Source of the DNA: Candidatus Paraprochloron terpiosi LD05
Lineage (GTDB): Bacteria > Cyanobacteriota > Cyanobacteriia > Cyanobacteriales > Prochloraceae
NCBI GenBank assembly: GCA_018141785.1
Contig: CP073341.1
Span: forward strand, 1,907,422 to 1,971,421
DNA: 64,000 nt
Direction of reading: 5' to 3'
The translations under genes were made by a program, and so were the position numbers. Below are positions 37,225 through 46,701 of the stretch, piece by piece (within the stretch, counting starts at the first letter, position 1; the number at the start of each line of letters is the position of its first letter). Below the pieces are notes generated by a model, which was given only the letters and a program-made list of their open reading frames with translations, did not search any database and was not told the origin of the DNA.

Positions 37225-38562
37225 GTGCGGCTCGTTTCTTGTGAAAGTCGCGGCGTAAGCCAAACATAAGCAAGAGCCTGCTCAGGTGCGGCTGCACAGG
37301 AGCAGGGGTTTCCGGGACACCGTCTCCGATAATCTAAGGGGATGACCGAACCTTGACAACTGAATGAACTATGAGGGTGAAAGCCCCTCCCGTGAAGGAA
37401 TCACGTGAATCTTTATCTGGCCACTGTGAGGTTAATCACCAGGCAGAAGCTGGCAACAGGGCGGAACTGAAGCTATCGAGCGGTTCGATGGTAACACCGC
37501 TAACAAGGAGAACACCGGGATAACTTAAAGTGAATCATCTACGAAAAGACTTAAGGTAAGACACTGCCAAATCGCGTATTGCAGAAAAGATACCGAAAGA
37601 AACTCGCAAGGCCAATTGCTTGCACTTGCATTCCTGAGTTGGTAATAGGTCAATGGATGAGTCCCAAGGGTTCGTAACAATAGTTCGTTCGGAACGAGTA
37701 AAAACTCGCTCAACTTCCACAGAAACAGGGGATTCCAAGCCCAACCTGACTGCCGTGTGCGCAGGAGCAGGCATGTGAAGTGGTGGGGTCGCCGTCTTGG
37801 TGCGCTTTCCACCTCTCGCCATCCGCGATGCCGAGAGGTGGGTCGCACCGCTGATTAACGGCTTAACGGAAGGGCGAGGGTAAGAGAAGGCGTAACTGCC
37901 TGATGGTTTCTACAGAGAAGAGACCCAATGTAATTATCAGAGCGACTAAATGAGGTCAAAATTGTGAATATCACTAACCCGACTTCAATCGAATACCGCA
38001 GTTTAAAAGCCTTGAGGCTCCACTTAGCAGCATTCCTGCTAGCGGGGAAGATTGGCCGGAGGGCTGACGACGTCTGGCTATCAAGGGTAAACCCTTAGGA
38101 GCGGCTAAACGCCAGTTTACATCAAAGCAGATAGAGAAAGCTTTCCCAGAAGTTCCCTGGAAAGTCAATAACCACGTGATGGTTAAAGGTGATGCCTCAC
38201 CCTACAATGGGAACATTCCCTACTGGGTTGGTCGAAATTCCAAATTATATAATGGGCCAACTGCTGAAGCAATTAAGCGACAGAAAGGCATATGTCCGCA
38301 TTGCAACCGTAAGTTCATGGAGATAGACGGTGCCGTGGAGTTGCACCACATTGACGGTAACCATAACAACTGGAAACGTAAGAATCTAGTTGCCCTCCAT
38401 CGGGAATGTCATCAGGCGCAAGCGATATACCGCAAGCGCATTAAAGACGGACTCGTAAAACGCGCCGTAAAGGTGTAGAAGCACCTGAGCTGTATGAGGT
38501 GAAAGTCTCACGTACAGTTCGTAGGAGAGGGGCGGGGTGGTAACATCCCCCTCGACTCTAAT
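37225..38562 (+). mobile_element. Degenerate group II intron with truncated intron protein
   Basis: The element begins GTGCGGCTCG, a GUGYG 5' end. It ends with domain V (GAGCTGTATGAGGTGAAAGT...ACGTACAGTTC at about 38488-38522) and a domain VI hairpin GAGGGGCGGGG/CCCCCTC with a bulged A in GACTCTAAT. Its 1338 bases are too short for a full reverse transcriptase; only the C-terminal HNH part of the intron protein remains (38176-38478). Spliced exons join in frame, so the ribozyme may still be, or recently was, functional. Confidence 0.85.
38176..38478 (+). pseudogene. HNH endonuclease domain, remnant of a group II intron reverse transcriptase
   Basis: The frame contains HVMVKGDASPYNGNIPYWVG, then SKLYNGPTAEAIKRQKGICP and the HNH motif HHIDGNHNNWKRKNLVALHR with CPHC and CH zinc ligands. 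This is the C-terminal domain of group II intron-encoded proteins. The reverse-transcriptase and maturase domains are absent. The frame is open upstream to about 38068 (EKAFPEVPWKVNN), so the GTG at 38176 is an arbitrary start. It is unlikely to support mobility alone. Confidence 0.75.
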
Positions 38563-38743
38563 CGATCCGCGCGATCCTATATTAGCACCAGCTCAGATAT
38601 TTGAGTTCAACGAGGAGATTTCAACTCAATATGTTCACCTAAATATTACCAGCAATCATGGTAATGAAGATTTTGCAGGCTTCGCGGAAATAGCTTTTGA
38701 AGAAGTACCCTTCGAGTTTAGTAAATTTCCAGCAATGGTTTTT

Positions 38744-39027
38744 CTAGTAGCAGTAGGAGGTTTGGGCTATTTTCGGAACAAAAAAAGGGGGGATAAGGTG
38801 TAATTTTTTTCTTTGTTTTACGTATTGTCGTCCTAATTCTGTTTTCCCTCGTTGTACCAGAAGGTAATTTACCTGGCAAGGGTGCTCTTGTTGTAATCTT
38901 GCCGGTAACTTCAAAACTCTATCCTTTAAAGACGGCAATATTGAATATATCGCTGGTTAGCTTTTCTGCGCCATTTTTCCACAACCAATCCTAATTCTAT
39001 CTGTTCCATGGGTAATACCGAGTTCAT
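38744..39027 (-). pseudogene. Small hypothetical gene, probably frameshifted
   Basis: ATG at 39027, preceded by AAGGAGGAAAT, opens MNSVLPMEQIELGLVVEKWR and RKANQRYIQYCRL and stops. In another frame, KDRVLKLPARLQQEHPCQVN and YLLVQRGKTELGRQYV continue directly. The strong ribosome binding site and the smooth continuation suggest one small protein of about 80 residues with one indel at the TAAAG. I do not recognise the family. The remaining bases of this gap show nothing else. Confidence 0.35.
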
Positions 39028-39141
39028 ATTTCCTCCTTATATTCATCCTCTCCCTCTCTTCCCCCTGCCCACGACTTCTCTATTTGAGGATAGCTAGGCA
39101 TATTAGAAAGATTTAAAATTTGAGTTGCCTGGTAAAGAAGA

Positions 39142-39900
39142 CTATTGCGTATCTGGCTCAACACCTAACTGCTTAAGCCTAGCCAGCAACTCCTCCACTC
39201 GTTGTTGCGCCAGTTCTTTTTGTTGTCGTTCTTCTTGAGCTTGTTGCTGTGCTAGTTCTTTTTCCTGTTTTTCTTGTTCAGCTCTCTCTTGTGGAGTCCG
39301 AATCAATTGTCCCTGGGGACTAAAAAACCGCAGTTTTGACTCATACACTCCCAAAAACAACTCTAACTGCTCACTCCACAACCACTCTTGCTCATTTGGC
39401 TCTAGGGGCTGGTACTTTCCTCGTAGGAGGCTGAATCCTTTGAACTCCAAAGTATCGGGGTGAAACCAGAAATATTCTGGCGTGCGAAAGGTGTCTTGGT
39501 AAAGCTGTTTCTTCAACCCTTTATCAACTTTAGCAGTGCTTTTAGAGAGCAGTTCCACAATCACATGAGGATATTTCCCCTGTTCAGCCCACAGTACCCA
39601 GCTTTTGCGTGGTTTATTTTCCGTACCTAAAACCACAAAAAAATCTGGTCCGCGAAAGTCCCGGGTGGTAATGTGTTCGGGACTGAAAAAAATCGTGAGG
39701 TTCCCAGTGGCATAGAAATCGGTGCGCTCTCGCCACCACCACTTGAGACAAGCCAGCAACAGCTCTATTTGCTCCCGATGCAGGTCGCTTTCCAAAGGTG
39801 GTTCATCACTCCATAAATCCCAGGGTGGAATAATTATATCTTCTACTTCGGCGGGCATGGTTAAATTTGCCGCAGCTTCTGAATTTTGAGTAAAGGTCAT
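39142..39900 (-). CDS. Uma2-family (DUF820) putative endonuclease, copy 2
   Basis: It is the same protein as the one at 35465 (RGPDFFVVLG, HVIVELLSKST) with a 15-residue extension of the coiled coil (EKELAQQQAQEERQQ). The nucleotide match extends about 35 bases beyond the start codon and a few bases beyond the stop. I start at ATG 39900 to match copy 1; the frame is open to 39915. Both copies point the same way and flank a 3 kb segment. Confidence 0.85.
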   Translation of the reverse strand: MTFTQNSEAAANLTMPAEVEDIIIPPWDLWSDEPPLESDLHREQIELLLACLKWWWRERTDFYATGNLTIFFSPEHITTRDFRGPDFFVVLGTENKPRKSWVLWAEQGKYPHVIVELLSKSTAKVDKGLKKQLYQDTFRTPEYFWFHPDTLEFKGFSLLRGKYQPLEPNEQEWLWSEQLELFLGVYESKLRFFSPQGQLIRTPQERAEQEKQEKELAQQQAQEERQQKELAQQRVEELLARLKQLGVEPDTQ

Positions 39901-40499
39901 GGTAGTTAGGGACAAAATGACTACCTCTAGTTTAATCCGGGGTTTGGAAGCTATGAGTTGCGCGATCGCCTGTCAACCTGATTACGGGAAAGGAAATTAG
40001 TGTGTCAGCAGTGTGTGAACCAATGCTACGCTGAACACCCAAGAAGTGACTCTAGCTAGTAACATGAACATGCCAGTCCAGCTAATGATAGAACTCCCCG
40101 AAGGTGCTTTTTCTGCACTGGGAACTAGCCCAGATGCTAACGCTTCCCCCTTGATTGTTCTGGCAAAAACCTCCAGTAACCAGTGACCAGTGACCAGTTA
40201 ACAGTTAACAGTTTTTAATATTCAGTTATCGTTAATTTGGTGGGTGGCTCAGACCCTAAGAAGAACATTTAACTCGACAAACCATCTTAAATAACGCTCA
40301 GGATGCTCAAACTATCTGGATCCAAGGGATTGAGAAGTTTCTCATCTTTCATTTGGGGTCCGGCGCAAACCCCACACCCCACACCCCGATGAAGCTGGTA
40401 ACTGATTACTGACTAACTGGTAACTGTTAGCTGACAGTAGTAGGGACACGACAATGCCGTGCCCTTACAATTTAAAATGGTCAAATTCCTTCTACTTTT
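39901..40499. other. Long gap with antitoxin remnant and tandem/palindromic repeats
   Basis: The gap contains a UPF0175-like remnant (40064-40186), the tandem run AACCAGTGACCAGTGACCAG with TTAACAGTTAACAGTT (40178-40215), related AACTGGTAACTG runs near 40395-40430 and a palindrome at about 40440-40467 (AGGGACACGACAATGCCGTG-type). No intact gene is seen. Confidence 0.55.
40064..40186 (+). pseudogene. UPF0175-like antitoxin N-terminal fragment
   Basis: ATG 40064 opens MNMPVQLMIELPEGAFSALG and then TSPDANA, resembling the start of UPF0175 proteins (small antitoxin-like DNA-binding proteins). The sequence then runs into repeat DNA and stops at 40184-40186, after 40 codons. The HTH part is missing. 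Confidence 0.4.
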
Positions 40500-40628
40500 T
40501 TAACCCAAAGGATGGAAAAGTAGGTCGGGGAAAAAGCGATTGAATTCAATCAAAAGGCCAGCGGTAAATGTCATCAGTAGGGTGAGCAAAACGGGAGCAG
40601 TGGAAAGAAATCCTTGTAAATCTTTCAT
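40500..40628 (-). CDS. psaJ: Photosystem I subunit IX
   Basis: ATG 40628 opens 42 codons: [40 protein letters not shown] and LG. This is PsaJ, a single-helix photosystem I subunit that stabilises PsaF. AGAATAACTG precedes the start. It lies 33 bases after psaF on the same strand, the standard psaFJ operon. Confidence 0.95.
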   Translation of the reverse strand: MKDLQGFLSTAPVLLTLLMTFTAGLLIEFNRFFPDLLFHPLG

Positions 40629-40661
40629 CAGTTATTCTCCAAAGAATATAGTAGCCAACAA

Positions 40662-41159
40662 TTAGCGGGGGGAAATGGGAACTTCGCTATCCTTAGCAAT
40701 CAGATTGCCAGAGGTGTAGTCCTTAAATGCTATCAGAGGCCAAGTAGAAGCAGCTATCATCTTGCTAAATGCCAGAGGAACGTCGATGACGACCTCTTTC
40801 ATTTCCGGATTCTTTCCGCCCCTTACAGCAATCAAATAGGAACGACCTGCCCAACCAATCCAACCGGCAATATAAAGGAAGAGGATGGCGGGAATGAGGA
40901 AGTCACCAGCGTGAGAGAAACGACCATCTACGATTAAGTGGGGCAAACCCTCTTCACCGCAAAGGGCTTCTGCGTAGCGTTCGGCTCGCTTTTGTCCGGA
41001 CTGGGGATCGGCAGTAGTGTTCAAAAAGCTGGCTGCTCGCGCTTGATAAGCAGGAGACTCGCTGCAAGGAACCAGTCCAGCTACGGATTCAGCGGAAGCA
41101 GCTGGTGCCAGGTTAAACCAGAGAGCTAAGACTAGAATGAATGCAAACAATCGTTTCAT
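40662..41159 (-). CDS. psaF: Photosystem I subunit III
   Basis: PsaF is a lumen-exposed photosystem I subunit near the plastocyanin/cytochrome c6 docking side. A signal peptide ([20 protein letters not shown], cut after ASA) precedes the mature start [15 protein letters not shown]. The conserved parts [20 protein letters not shown] and [14 protein letters not shown] follow. I start at ATG 41159, preceded by AAGGAAA; an upstream ATG at 41204 adds 15 residues unlike any signal peptide. The mature length is normal. Confidence 0.95.
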   Translation of the reverse strand: MKRLFAFILVLALWFNLAPAASAESVAGLVPCSESPAYQARAASFLNTTADPQSGQKRAERYAEALCGEEGLPHLIVDGRFSHAGDFLIPAILFLYIAGWIGWAGRSYLIAVRGGKNPEMKEVVIDVPLAFSKMIAASTWPLIAFKDYTSGNLIAKDSEVPISPR

Positions 41160-41311
41160 AGATTGATTTCCTTTTGTAACAAAAGATGAAGTAGGTTGGT
41201 CCAAAATGATGAAAATATCCTTTAGTACACCGAGGCAATCTTACCGTGAGTTGTTAATCAAGGTAAAGTAAAAAGGGCAAAAAATATTCTTTTGGATCAA
41301 TTTATCAGATA

Positions 41312-42352
41312 ATGGCAACGATTTTGGCAATCGAAACAAGTTGTGACGAAACAGCCGTGGCAATTGTAAAGAATCGTGAAGTTTATAGTAGTATTGTTGC
41401 TTCTCAAATTGCCGTCCACCGTAATTATGGCGGGGTAGTGCCGGAAGTAGCTTCCCGCCAGCATTTAGAAAATATCGACCATTGCATCGCCCAAGCTTTG
41501 AGTGAGACCAATTTAGATTGGCAGGATATTGATGGCGTTGCAGCTACATGTGCCCCTGGTTTGGTGGGGGCGCTTTTGGTGGGGGTAACGGCAGCCAAAA
41601 CCCTGGCATCCTTACACCAAAAGCCTTTTCTGGGTATCCATCACTTAGAAGGTCACATTTACGCCAGTTATTTGAGCGAACCCCAGCTGGAACCTCCTTT
41701 TTTATGTCTCTTGGTTTCTGGGGGGCACACAAGCTGGATTTATGTGAAAGATTGTGGTAACTATGAGGTGCTAGGAAGAACCCGGGATGACGCTGCGGGA
41801 GAAGCCTTTGATAAAGTAGCCCGGCTGCTGCACCTGGGATATCCGGGAGGACCGGAAATAGATAGGGTAGCCAAAACTGGTAATCCTCAAAGGTTTGCCC
41901 TACCGGAGGGTAAAATTGGACTGCCAGAAGGGGGCTATCATCCCTACGATTGTAGTTTCAGCGGTTTAAAAACGGCGGTGCTGCGGTTGGTGGAGAAATT
42001 ACAACAGCAGGGAAACGGAGATTTGCCGGTGGAGGATATAGCAGCAAGTTTTCAGGAGACAGTGGCTCGATCCCTAACCAAAAGGGCGATCGCCTGCGCT
42101 ACGGATTTTAGTCTCAAAACTATTGTTGTGGGTGGTGGGGTGGCGGCAAATAGCTGCCTGAGAAAGCACTTAAAGGCTGCTGCTGCTGTTCATGGTTTTA
42201 TAGTTCATTTTCCCCCCCTCAAATTTTGCACTGACAACGCCGCTATGATTGGCTGTGCTGCTGCGGACCATTTCAACCGGGGACATAGATCCAATCTCAC
42301 TCTGGGGGTAAAATCTCGAATGTCTGTTACAGATGTAATGGAGCTTTATTAG
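41312..42352 (+). CDS. tsaD: tRNA threonylcarbamoyladenosine synthase subunit TsaD
   Basis: TsaD transfers the threonylcarbamoyl group to A37 of tRNAs that read ANN codons. The ASKHA-fold protein begins [19 protein letters not shown]. The metal-binding His111 and His115 lie in HHLEGH, and [18 protein letters not shown] and VVGGGVAAN follow in order. Length is 346 residues. No lesion. truB follows after about 57 bases on the same strand. Confidence 0.97.
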   Translation: MATILAIETSCDETAVAIVKNREVYSSIVASQIAVHRNYGGVVPEVASRQHLENIDHCIAQALSETNLDWQDIDGVAATCAPGLVGALLVGVTAAKTLASLHQKPFLGIHHLEGHIYASYLSEPQLEPPFLCLLVSGGHTSWIYVKDCGNYEVLGRTRDDAAGEAFDKVARLLHLGYPGGPEIDRVAKTGNPQRFALPEGKIGLPEGGYHPYDCSFSGLKTAVLRLVEKLQQQGNGDLPVEDIAASFQETVARSLTKRAIACATDFSLKTIVVGGGVAANSCLRKHLKAAAAVHGFIVHFPPLKFCTDNAAMIGCAAADHFNRGHRSNLTLGVKSRMSVTDVMELY

Positions 42353-42359
42353 GGTTTCA

Positions 42360-42385
42360 CCGCCGGCATTAATCAATGGCGGCGG
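42360..42385. repeat. ATTAATCAATG-type palindrome between tsaD and truB
   Basis: CCGCCGGCATTAATCAATGG followed by CGGCGG. This is one of five copies in the window (28138, 36277, 42360, 46637, 50352). It starts directly after the tsaD stop and ends about 25 bases before truB. Confidence 0.75.
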
Positions 42386-42409
42386 CAGAGGCGCGGAGGG
42401 AGGAGTAAA

Positions 42410-43273
42410 ATGTTTGGTTTTCTCAATTTAAACAAACCTGGGGGAATGACCTCTCATGATTGTGTTGCTAAGGTGCGGCGGATTTTGCAGCTGAAGCGAG
42501 TTGGACATGGGGGGACTCTGGATCCGGCGGCAACGGGGGTTTTACCTATTGCGGTGGGGAAAGCTACTCGACTGTTGCAATTTCTGCCGGAAAATAAGAC
42601 TTATGAGGCTAGAATTCGCTTCGGAGTGAGGACTACTACTGACGATTTGGAAGGGGAGATTATTGCTACGTCTCCAGCAGGGGAGTTGACTTGCGAGATG
42701 GTAAAAACTCTCTTGAGTCAGTTTGAAGGGACTATAGAGCAGGTTCCTCCCGTTTACAGTGCCATTCAGCGAGGGGGTAAAAGGCTCTATGAGTTGGCGC
42801 GGGCGGGAGAGTCGGTGGAGGTGGAGGTGCGAACTGTGCAGGTGAGTAAGATAGAGGTTTTGGCTTGGTACCCAGGGGAGTTTCCAGAAATATCTGTGGC
42901 GATCGCCTGCGGTTCAGGAACTTATATTCGGGCGATCGCTCGGGATTTAGGGGCAGCAGCGGGGGTTGGTGGCACTTTAGCGGCTTTGACTCGTACTGAA
43001 AGTTGCGGGATGAAGTTGGCTGATAGTTTGACTTTTGAGCAGTTAGGAAGTCATTCTCTCATTACTCCCAATATGGCTTTACAACATCTAAATGTGGTTA
43101 CTTTAAAGGATGAAGATGCTCGACGATGGTGTCAAGGTCAAAAAATTGCTATTTCCTGGAAACAGTTATCGGATAGTCTCAAGGTTTGTGATGAAGATGG
43201 ACGGTTTTTAGGGATGGGTAAGGTTACAAATTTGTCTTCTGGCAATTTACTGATTCCTAAAGTAGTGTTTTAA
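42410..43273 (+). CDS. truB: tRNA pseudouridine(55) synthase TruB
   Basis: TruB makes the universal pseudouridine 55 in the T-loop of tRNAs. The N-terminus is MFGFLNLNKPGGMTSHD. The catalytic Asp38 is in GGTLDPAATGVLPI. YSAIQRGGKRLYELARAGE and CGSGTYIRAIARDLG follow, with a short C-terminal domain. Length is 287 residues. AGGAGTAAA precedes the ATG. Confidence 0.96.
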   Translation: MFGFLNLNKPGGMTSHDCVAKVRRILQLKRVGHGGTLDPAATGVLPIAVGKATRLLQFLPENKTYEARIRFGVRTTTDDLEGEIIATSPAGELTCEMVKTLLSQFEGTIEQVPPVYSAIQRGGKRLYELARAGESVEVEVRTVQVSKIEVLAWYPGEFPEISVAIACGSGTYIRAIARDLGAAAGVGGTLAALTRTESCGMKLADSLTFEQLGSHSLITPNMALQHLNVVTLKDEDARRWCQGQKIAISWKQLSDSLKVCDEDGRFLGMGKVTNLSSGNLLIPKVVF

Positions 43274-43418
43274 AATGATGATACAATATAAACGGAAAAA
43301 CAAGTATAATAGGAGGGAGCAGTTTCGGATGATAAGCACCGAGTCGTGCGAAAAGGAAGATTTGCATTGTTTTCATACAAGGGATATCATGTTATTTTGT
43401 AAAAAGTTGGAGTTTCCT

Positions 43419-44201
43419 ATGAAGAAGTTATTTCTCTCTACCGCTTTTGTTGCAGGGGTACTTTTCTCTCCCTGTTCTGCTTTTGCTGTCACTAACAGAA
43501 TTATCAAGCCAGTTTCTGCAACTGCTAATGTAGATAGTTTAGCAGCAAGTTTTAGTGTTAATAATTTATTCAATGAAAGAGGTTTTCAGGGGGGGGGGTA
43601 CGCATCAATTGGCAATCAGTTTAGCAGAATCTCTGAGTTAAATTATAATAACGGCGAAGGAGAAGAAGGGGAAGAATTATTATGGGTAGGAAGAGGTACA
43701 GCAGCAACTATAACTTTTACTTTAGGTAGTGAGAACGCCTTAATCTCAGCATTAGCTTTGTGGAATAGCGACGGATAAAATGCTATAAGGCAGTTTGAGT
43801 TACACGCCGATACTAATGATAATAGAAATGACGGATTAGGAGAATTAATAGGAACATTTACGGCAAATAATGATATAGTTGAGGAAGGAGTAAGTACCAT
43901 AGTTACCCCAGTTGTTCCAGCTCAGATATTTGAATTCAACCGTCAGATTTCAACAAGATATGTTCATTTAAATATTCTCAACAATCATGGTAATCCTGTT
44001 GTGGTAGGCCTCTCGGAAGTAGCTTTTGAAGAAGTACCCTTCGAGTTTAGTAAATTTCCAGCAATGGTTTTTCTAGTAGCAGTAGGAGGTTTGGGCTATT
44101 TTCGGAACAAAAAAAAGGGGGGATGCGGTTCATTTAATATAGTGGCAAACTCAGGGGAAACGGTTCATCATGGTAAAGGTACTGGCGAAACACACTACTA
44201 A
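43419..44201 (+). pseudogene. Secreted anchored protein paralogue with in-frame TAA and altered tail
   Basis: From ATG 43419 a signal peptide (MKKLFLSTAFVAGVLFSPCS, AFA) is followed by ITFTLGSENALISALALWNS. TAA at 43776-43778 interrupts, and the same frame continues QFELHADTNDNRNDGLGELI to the anchor VPFEFSKFPAMVFLVAVGGL. One extra A in the following poly-A changes the tail and extends it to TAA 44199-44201, overlapping the next start. The copy at 36770 ends correctly after KKRGDKV. The leaders of both genes are similar for more than 100 bases, including AAAAAGTTGGAGTTTCCT before the ATG. Confidence 0.7.
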
Positions 44202-45487
44202 TGACATCAACCCAATTGCAATCACCAACAGTTCATAACCTCCCCAATGGTTTGACTATCGTAGCAGAGCAAATGCCTGTGGAAGCGGTAAATTTAAATG
44301 TGTGGCTCCATGTGGGTTCTGCATGGGAAGCAGACGAAATTAACGGCATGGCTCATTTCCTGGAACATATGGTCTTTAAAGGCACCAATAGTTTGCAAAG
44401 TGGGGACTTCGAGCGCAAGATTGAAGAACGAGGTGCCGTGACTAATGCGGCTACTAGCCAAGAATACACCCACTATTATATTACTACTGCTCCTGAAGAT
44501 TTTGTCACTTTAGCTCCTTTGCAACTAGATGTAGTTTGCAATCCTAGTATTCCCGAAGATGCTTTTGAGCGGGAGCGATTTGTGGTTTTGGAAGAGATTC
44601 GCCGTTCTGAAGATAATCCCCGGCGTCGCACTTTTGCCCGCGCTATGGAGACTTGTTTTGAAAACTTGCCCTATCGTCGTCCAGTACTCGGTCCCGCTGC
44701 TGTAATCGAACAGTTGAAGCCTCAGCAAATGCGGGATTTTCACGCTCAATGGTATCAACCTTCATCTATGACTGCTGCGGTAGTGGGGAATCTTCCTGTG
44801 GAACGATTAATCCAGATTGTGGCAGAAGGTTGGGAGCAAGTTCAACCAGCAGATAAAGGCACCTCTTCTGTGGAGAACGTTACCCAAACTCAATCTTTGT
44901 CCCCGGAACCTTCTTTTAGGAACATAGTGCGTCGGGAATATAGGGATCCCCATTTGCAGCAAGCACGATTGATGATGCTTTGGCGAGTACCGGGAATAAG
45001 GCAACTGTCCCAAACCTATGCTCTCGACGTTGTGGCAGCAATTTTAGGACAAGGTAGAACTTCTCGACTGTTTCGCTCTTTGCGGGAAGAGCGTTCCCTT
45101 GTATCTCAAATCGCCGCTAATAATATGACTCAAGGGGTTCAGGGGGCTTTTTATATTACAGCAAAGTTACCAACAGAGAATGTCGAGGAGGTGGAAAGGG
45201 CGATCGCGGAACACTTGCGTCGTCTCCAAACGGAACCCATTACCTCAGAGGAGCTAGAGCGTATCCGCACTAAGGTAGCTAATCACTTTATCTTTAGCAA
45301 CGAACGCCCGAGCGATCGGGCTAATCTCTACGGTTACTATTATTCTCAGTTGGGAGATTTAGAACCTGCTCTCAATTATCCTGCTGCTATTCAAGCAGTA
45401 CAGAAGACTGACGTGCAAGCTGCCGCCTCCCGCTATCTTTCCCCGGAAGCCTATGGTATTGTGGTAATGAAACCAAATATAGGGTAA
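44201..45487 (+). CDS. M16-family zinc metallopeptidase (processing-peptidase-like)
   Basis: M16 peptidases are zinc enzymes with an inverted HxxEH motif: here His52, Glu55 and His56 in AHFLEHMVFKG, with the third ligand in the following EERGAVTNAATSQEYTHYY segment. The C-terminal half contains an inactive second domain with VVAAILGQGRTSRLFRSLRE. Length is 428 residues. The usual partner M16 gene is not adjacent. Its ATG overlaps the stop of the damaged secreted-protein gene as TAATG. Confidence 0.9.
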   Translation: MTSTQLQSPTVHNLPNGLTIVAEQMPVEAVNLNVWLHVGSAWEADEINGMAHFLEHMVFKGTNSLQSGDFERKIEERGAVTNAATSQEYTHYYITTAPEDFVTLAPLQLDVVCNPSIPEDAFERERFVVLEEIRRSEDNPRRRTFARAMETCFENLPYRRPVLGPAAVIEQLKPQQMRDFHAQWYQPSSMTAAVVGNLPVERLIQIVAEGWEQVQPADKGTSSVENVTQTQSLSPEPSFRNIVRREYRDPHLQQARLMMLWRVPGIRQLSQTYALDVVAAILGQGRTSRLFRSLREERSLVSQIAANNMTQGVQGAFYITAKLPTENVEEVERAIAEHLRRLQTEPITSEELERIRTKVANHFIFSNERPSDRANLYGYYYSQLGDLEPALNYPAAIQAVQKTDVQAAASRYLSPEAYGIVVMKPNIG

Positions 45488-45532
45488 ACAATCTTAAATT
45501 TAACACCTAACATATCTGAATATATTTATATT

Positions 45533-46402
45533 ATGGATAATTGGACGAAGATTGCGGCAGAAATTGCTCGGGTTACCGGAAAACCATTCCAAATTGAACA
45601 TCGCCGTTCTGTGAGTGGGGGCTGTATTAATCAAGGTTATCAAGTGTCGGGAAATGACACTACTTATTTTGTCAAGCTGAATAATGCTTCTCAGGAGTCT
45701 ATGTTTGTCGCTGAAGCGAAGGGTTTGGAACAAATGTTCGCCACCAAAACTATTCGGGTACCGCAACCCATTTGCTGGGGAACTGCTGCTAATTCCTCCT
45801 ATCTTGTCTTAGAATGGTTAGAGTTAGGAGGTAGTGGGGGGGATAAACCCTGGGAGGAAATGGGACGTCAGTTAGCAGCAATGCACCAAAGGGGAAGGGC
45901 TGATAGGTTTGGCTGGGAACGGAATAATACTATCGGTTCCACTCCCCAAATCAATACTTGGACTGCTAACTGGGGGGATTTTTTTGCTGAACATCGCATT
46001 GGTTACCAATTAAAATTAGCCAAACGCAGAGGAAGAAATTTCCCTGATACTGCTAAGGTAGTAGCAGCTGTAAAGCAATCTTTGGCTGGTATATCTCCTC
46101 AACCTGCTCTGGTTCACGGGGATTTATGGAGAGGAAATGCTGGGGTTACTTCAGGGGGGGAACCGGTTATTTTTGATCCAGCTACTTATTATGGCGATCG
46201 CGAGGTAGATTTAGCTATGACGGAACTCTTCGGTAGTTTTCCTCCTGCTTTTTATCGCGGTTATCATCAGGTTTGGCAATTAAATGAGGGTTATCAACAG
46301 CGCAAAAGCCTTTATAACCTCTACCATATTCTCAATCATTTTAATCTCTTTGGTGGTGGCTATGGCTCTCAGGCTAACTATATTATCCAACAAATACTTT
46401 GA
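45533..46402 (+). CDS. Fructosamine kinase family protein
   Basis: Fructosamine kinases phosphorylate sugar-amine adducts as a protein-repair step. The kinase-like fold shows SVSGGCINQGYQV at the ATP-binding start, FVKLNNASQESMFVAEAKGL, the catalytic HGDLWRGNAG and the metal-binding FDPATYYGDREVDLAM. Length is 289 residues, as usual for the bacterial family. No operon partner is obvious. Confidence 0.9.
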   Translation: MDNWTKIAAEIARVTGKPFQIEHRRSVSGGCINQGYQVSGNDTTYFVKLNNASQESMFVAEAKGLEQMFATKTIRVPQPICWGTAANSSYLVLEWLELGGSGGDKPWEEMGRQLAAMHQRGRADRFGWERNNTIGSTPQINTWTANWGDFFAEHRIGYQLKLAKRRGRNFPDTAKVVAAVKQSLAGISPQPALVHGDLWRGNAGVTSGGEPVIFDPATYYGDREVDLAMTELFGSFPPAFYRGYHQVWQLNEGYQQRKSLYNLYHILNHFNLFGGGYGSQANYIIQQIL

Positions 46403-46701
46403 TTCTCCATAATAATAGAGTAAATTGGAGCGATCGTTATAAAAGTATCGCGGCACAAAGGGGGTAGGTGGTTGGTATCAGGTTTCCTTCATGAATTTGG
46501 ATTTAATAAACCACAGAGACGCAGAGTGCACAGAGAAGAGAGAGGAAAAAAGAGGAGCTGCTTTTCTTTGGGGGTAGAGTATGCAAAAACCGAAGATTAT
46601 AATCTAGCTTGTAGGAGTGTAGCGATCTCAAAGAGATCCCCCGCCATTAATCAATTTTTGGTTTGGGTTTATAGCGTTGTTCGGTACGTTAACAACGCAC
46701 C
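46403..46701. other. Repeat-rich gap before the ThiO-like gene
   Basis: This gap holds a CAGAGG-type repeat (AATAAACCACAGAGACGCAG near 46503-46540) and a partial CCGCCATTAATCAAT palindrome at 46637-46660. No gene is supported; the open frame across it is repeat-derived. Confidence 0.55.

Larger units (their letters stand above)
36770..38803 (+). pseudogene. Secreted anchored protein gene split by a group II intron and one in-frame TGA
   Basis: Exon 1 starts at ATG 36770 with a signal peptide MNKLIFSTAFVAAALFTPSP (AYA|V cut likely). It is broken by TGA at 36983-36985 but continues in the same frame with NARVWVGNSATPTLTFNLG to 37224. The group II intron follows. Exon 2 from 38563 gives DPRDPILAPAQIFEFNEEI and the C-terminal anchor VPFEFSKFPAMVFLVAVGGL plus a basic tail, to TAA 38801-38803. 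Exact excision of 37225-38562 restores the frame (NNQA-V-DPRD). It is a paralogue of the gene at 43419. Function unknown; a PEP-CTERM-like sorting tail is suggested. Confidence 0.7.

Noticed and set aside
37525-37848. Minus-strand frames of about 100 codons
   Set aside because: They are antisense to the ribozyme part of the group II intron and have no protein features.
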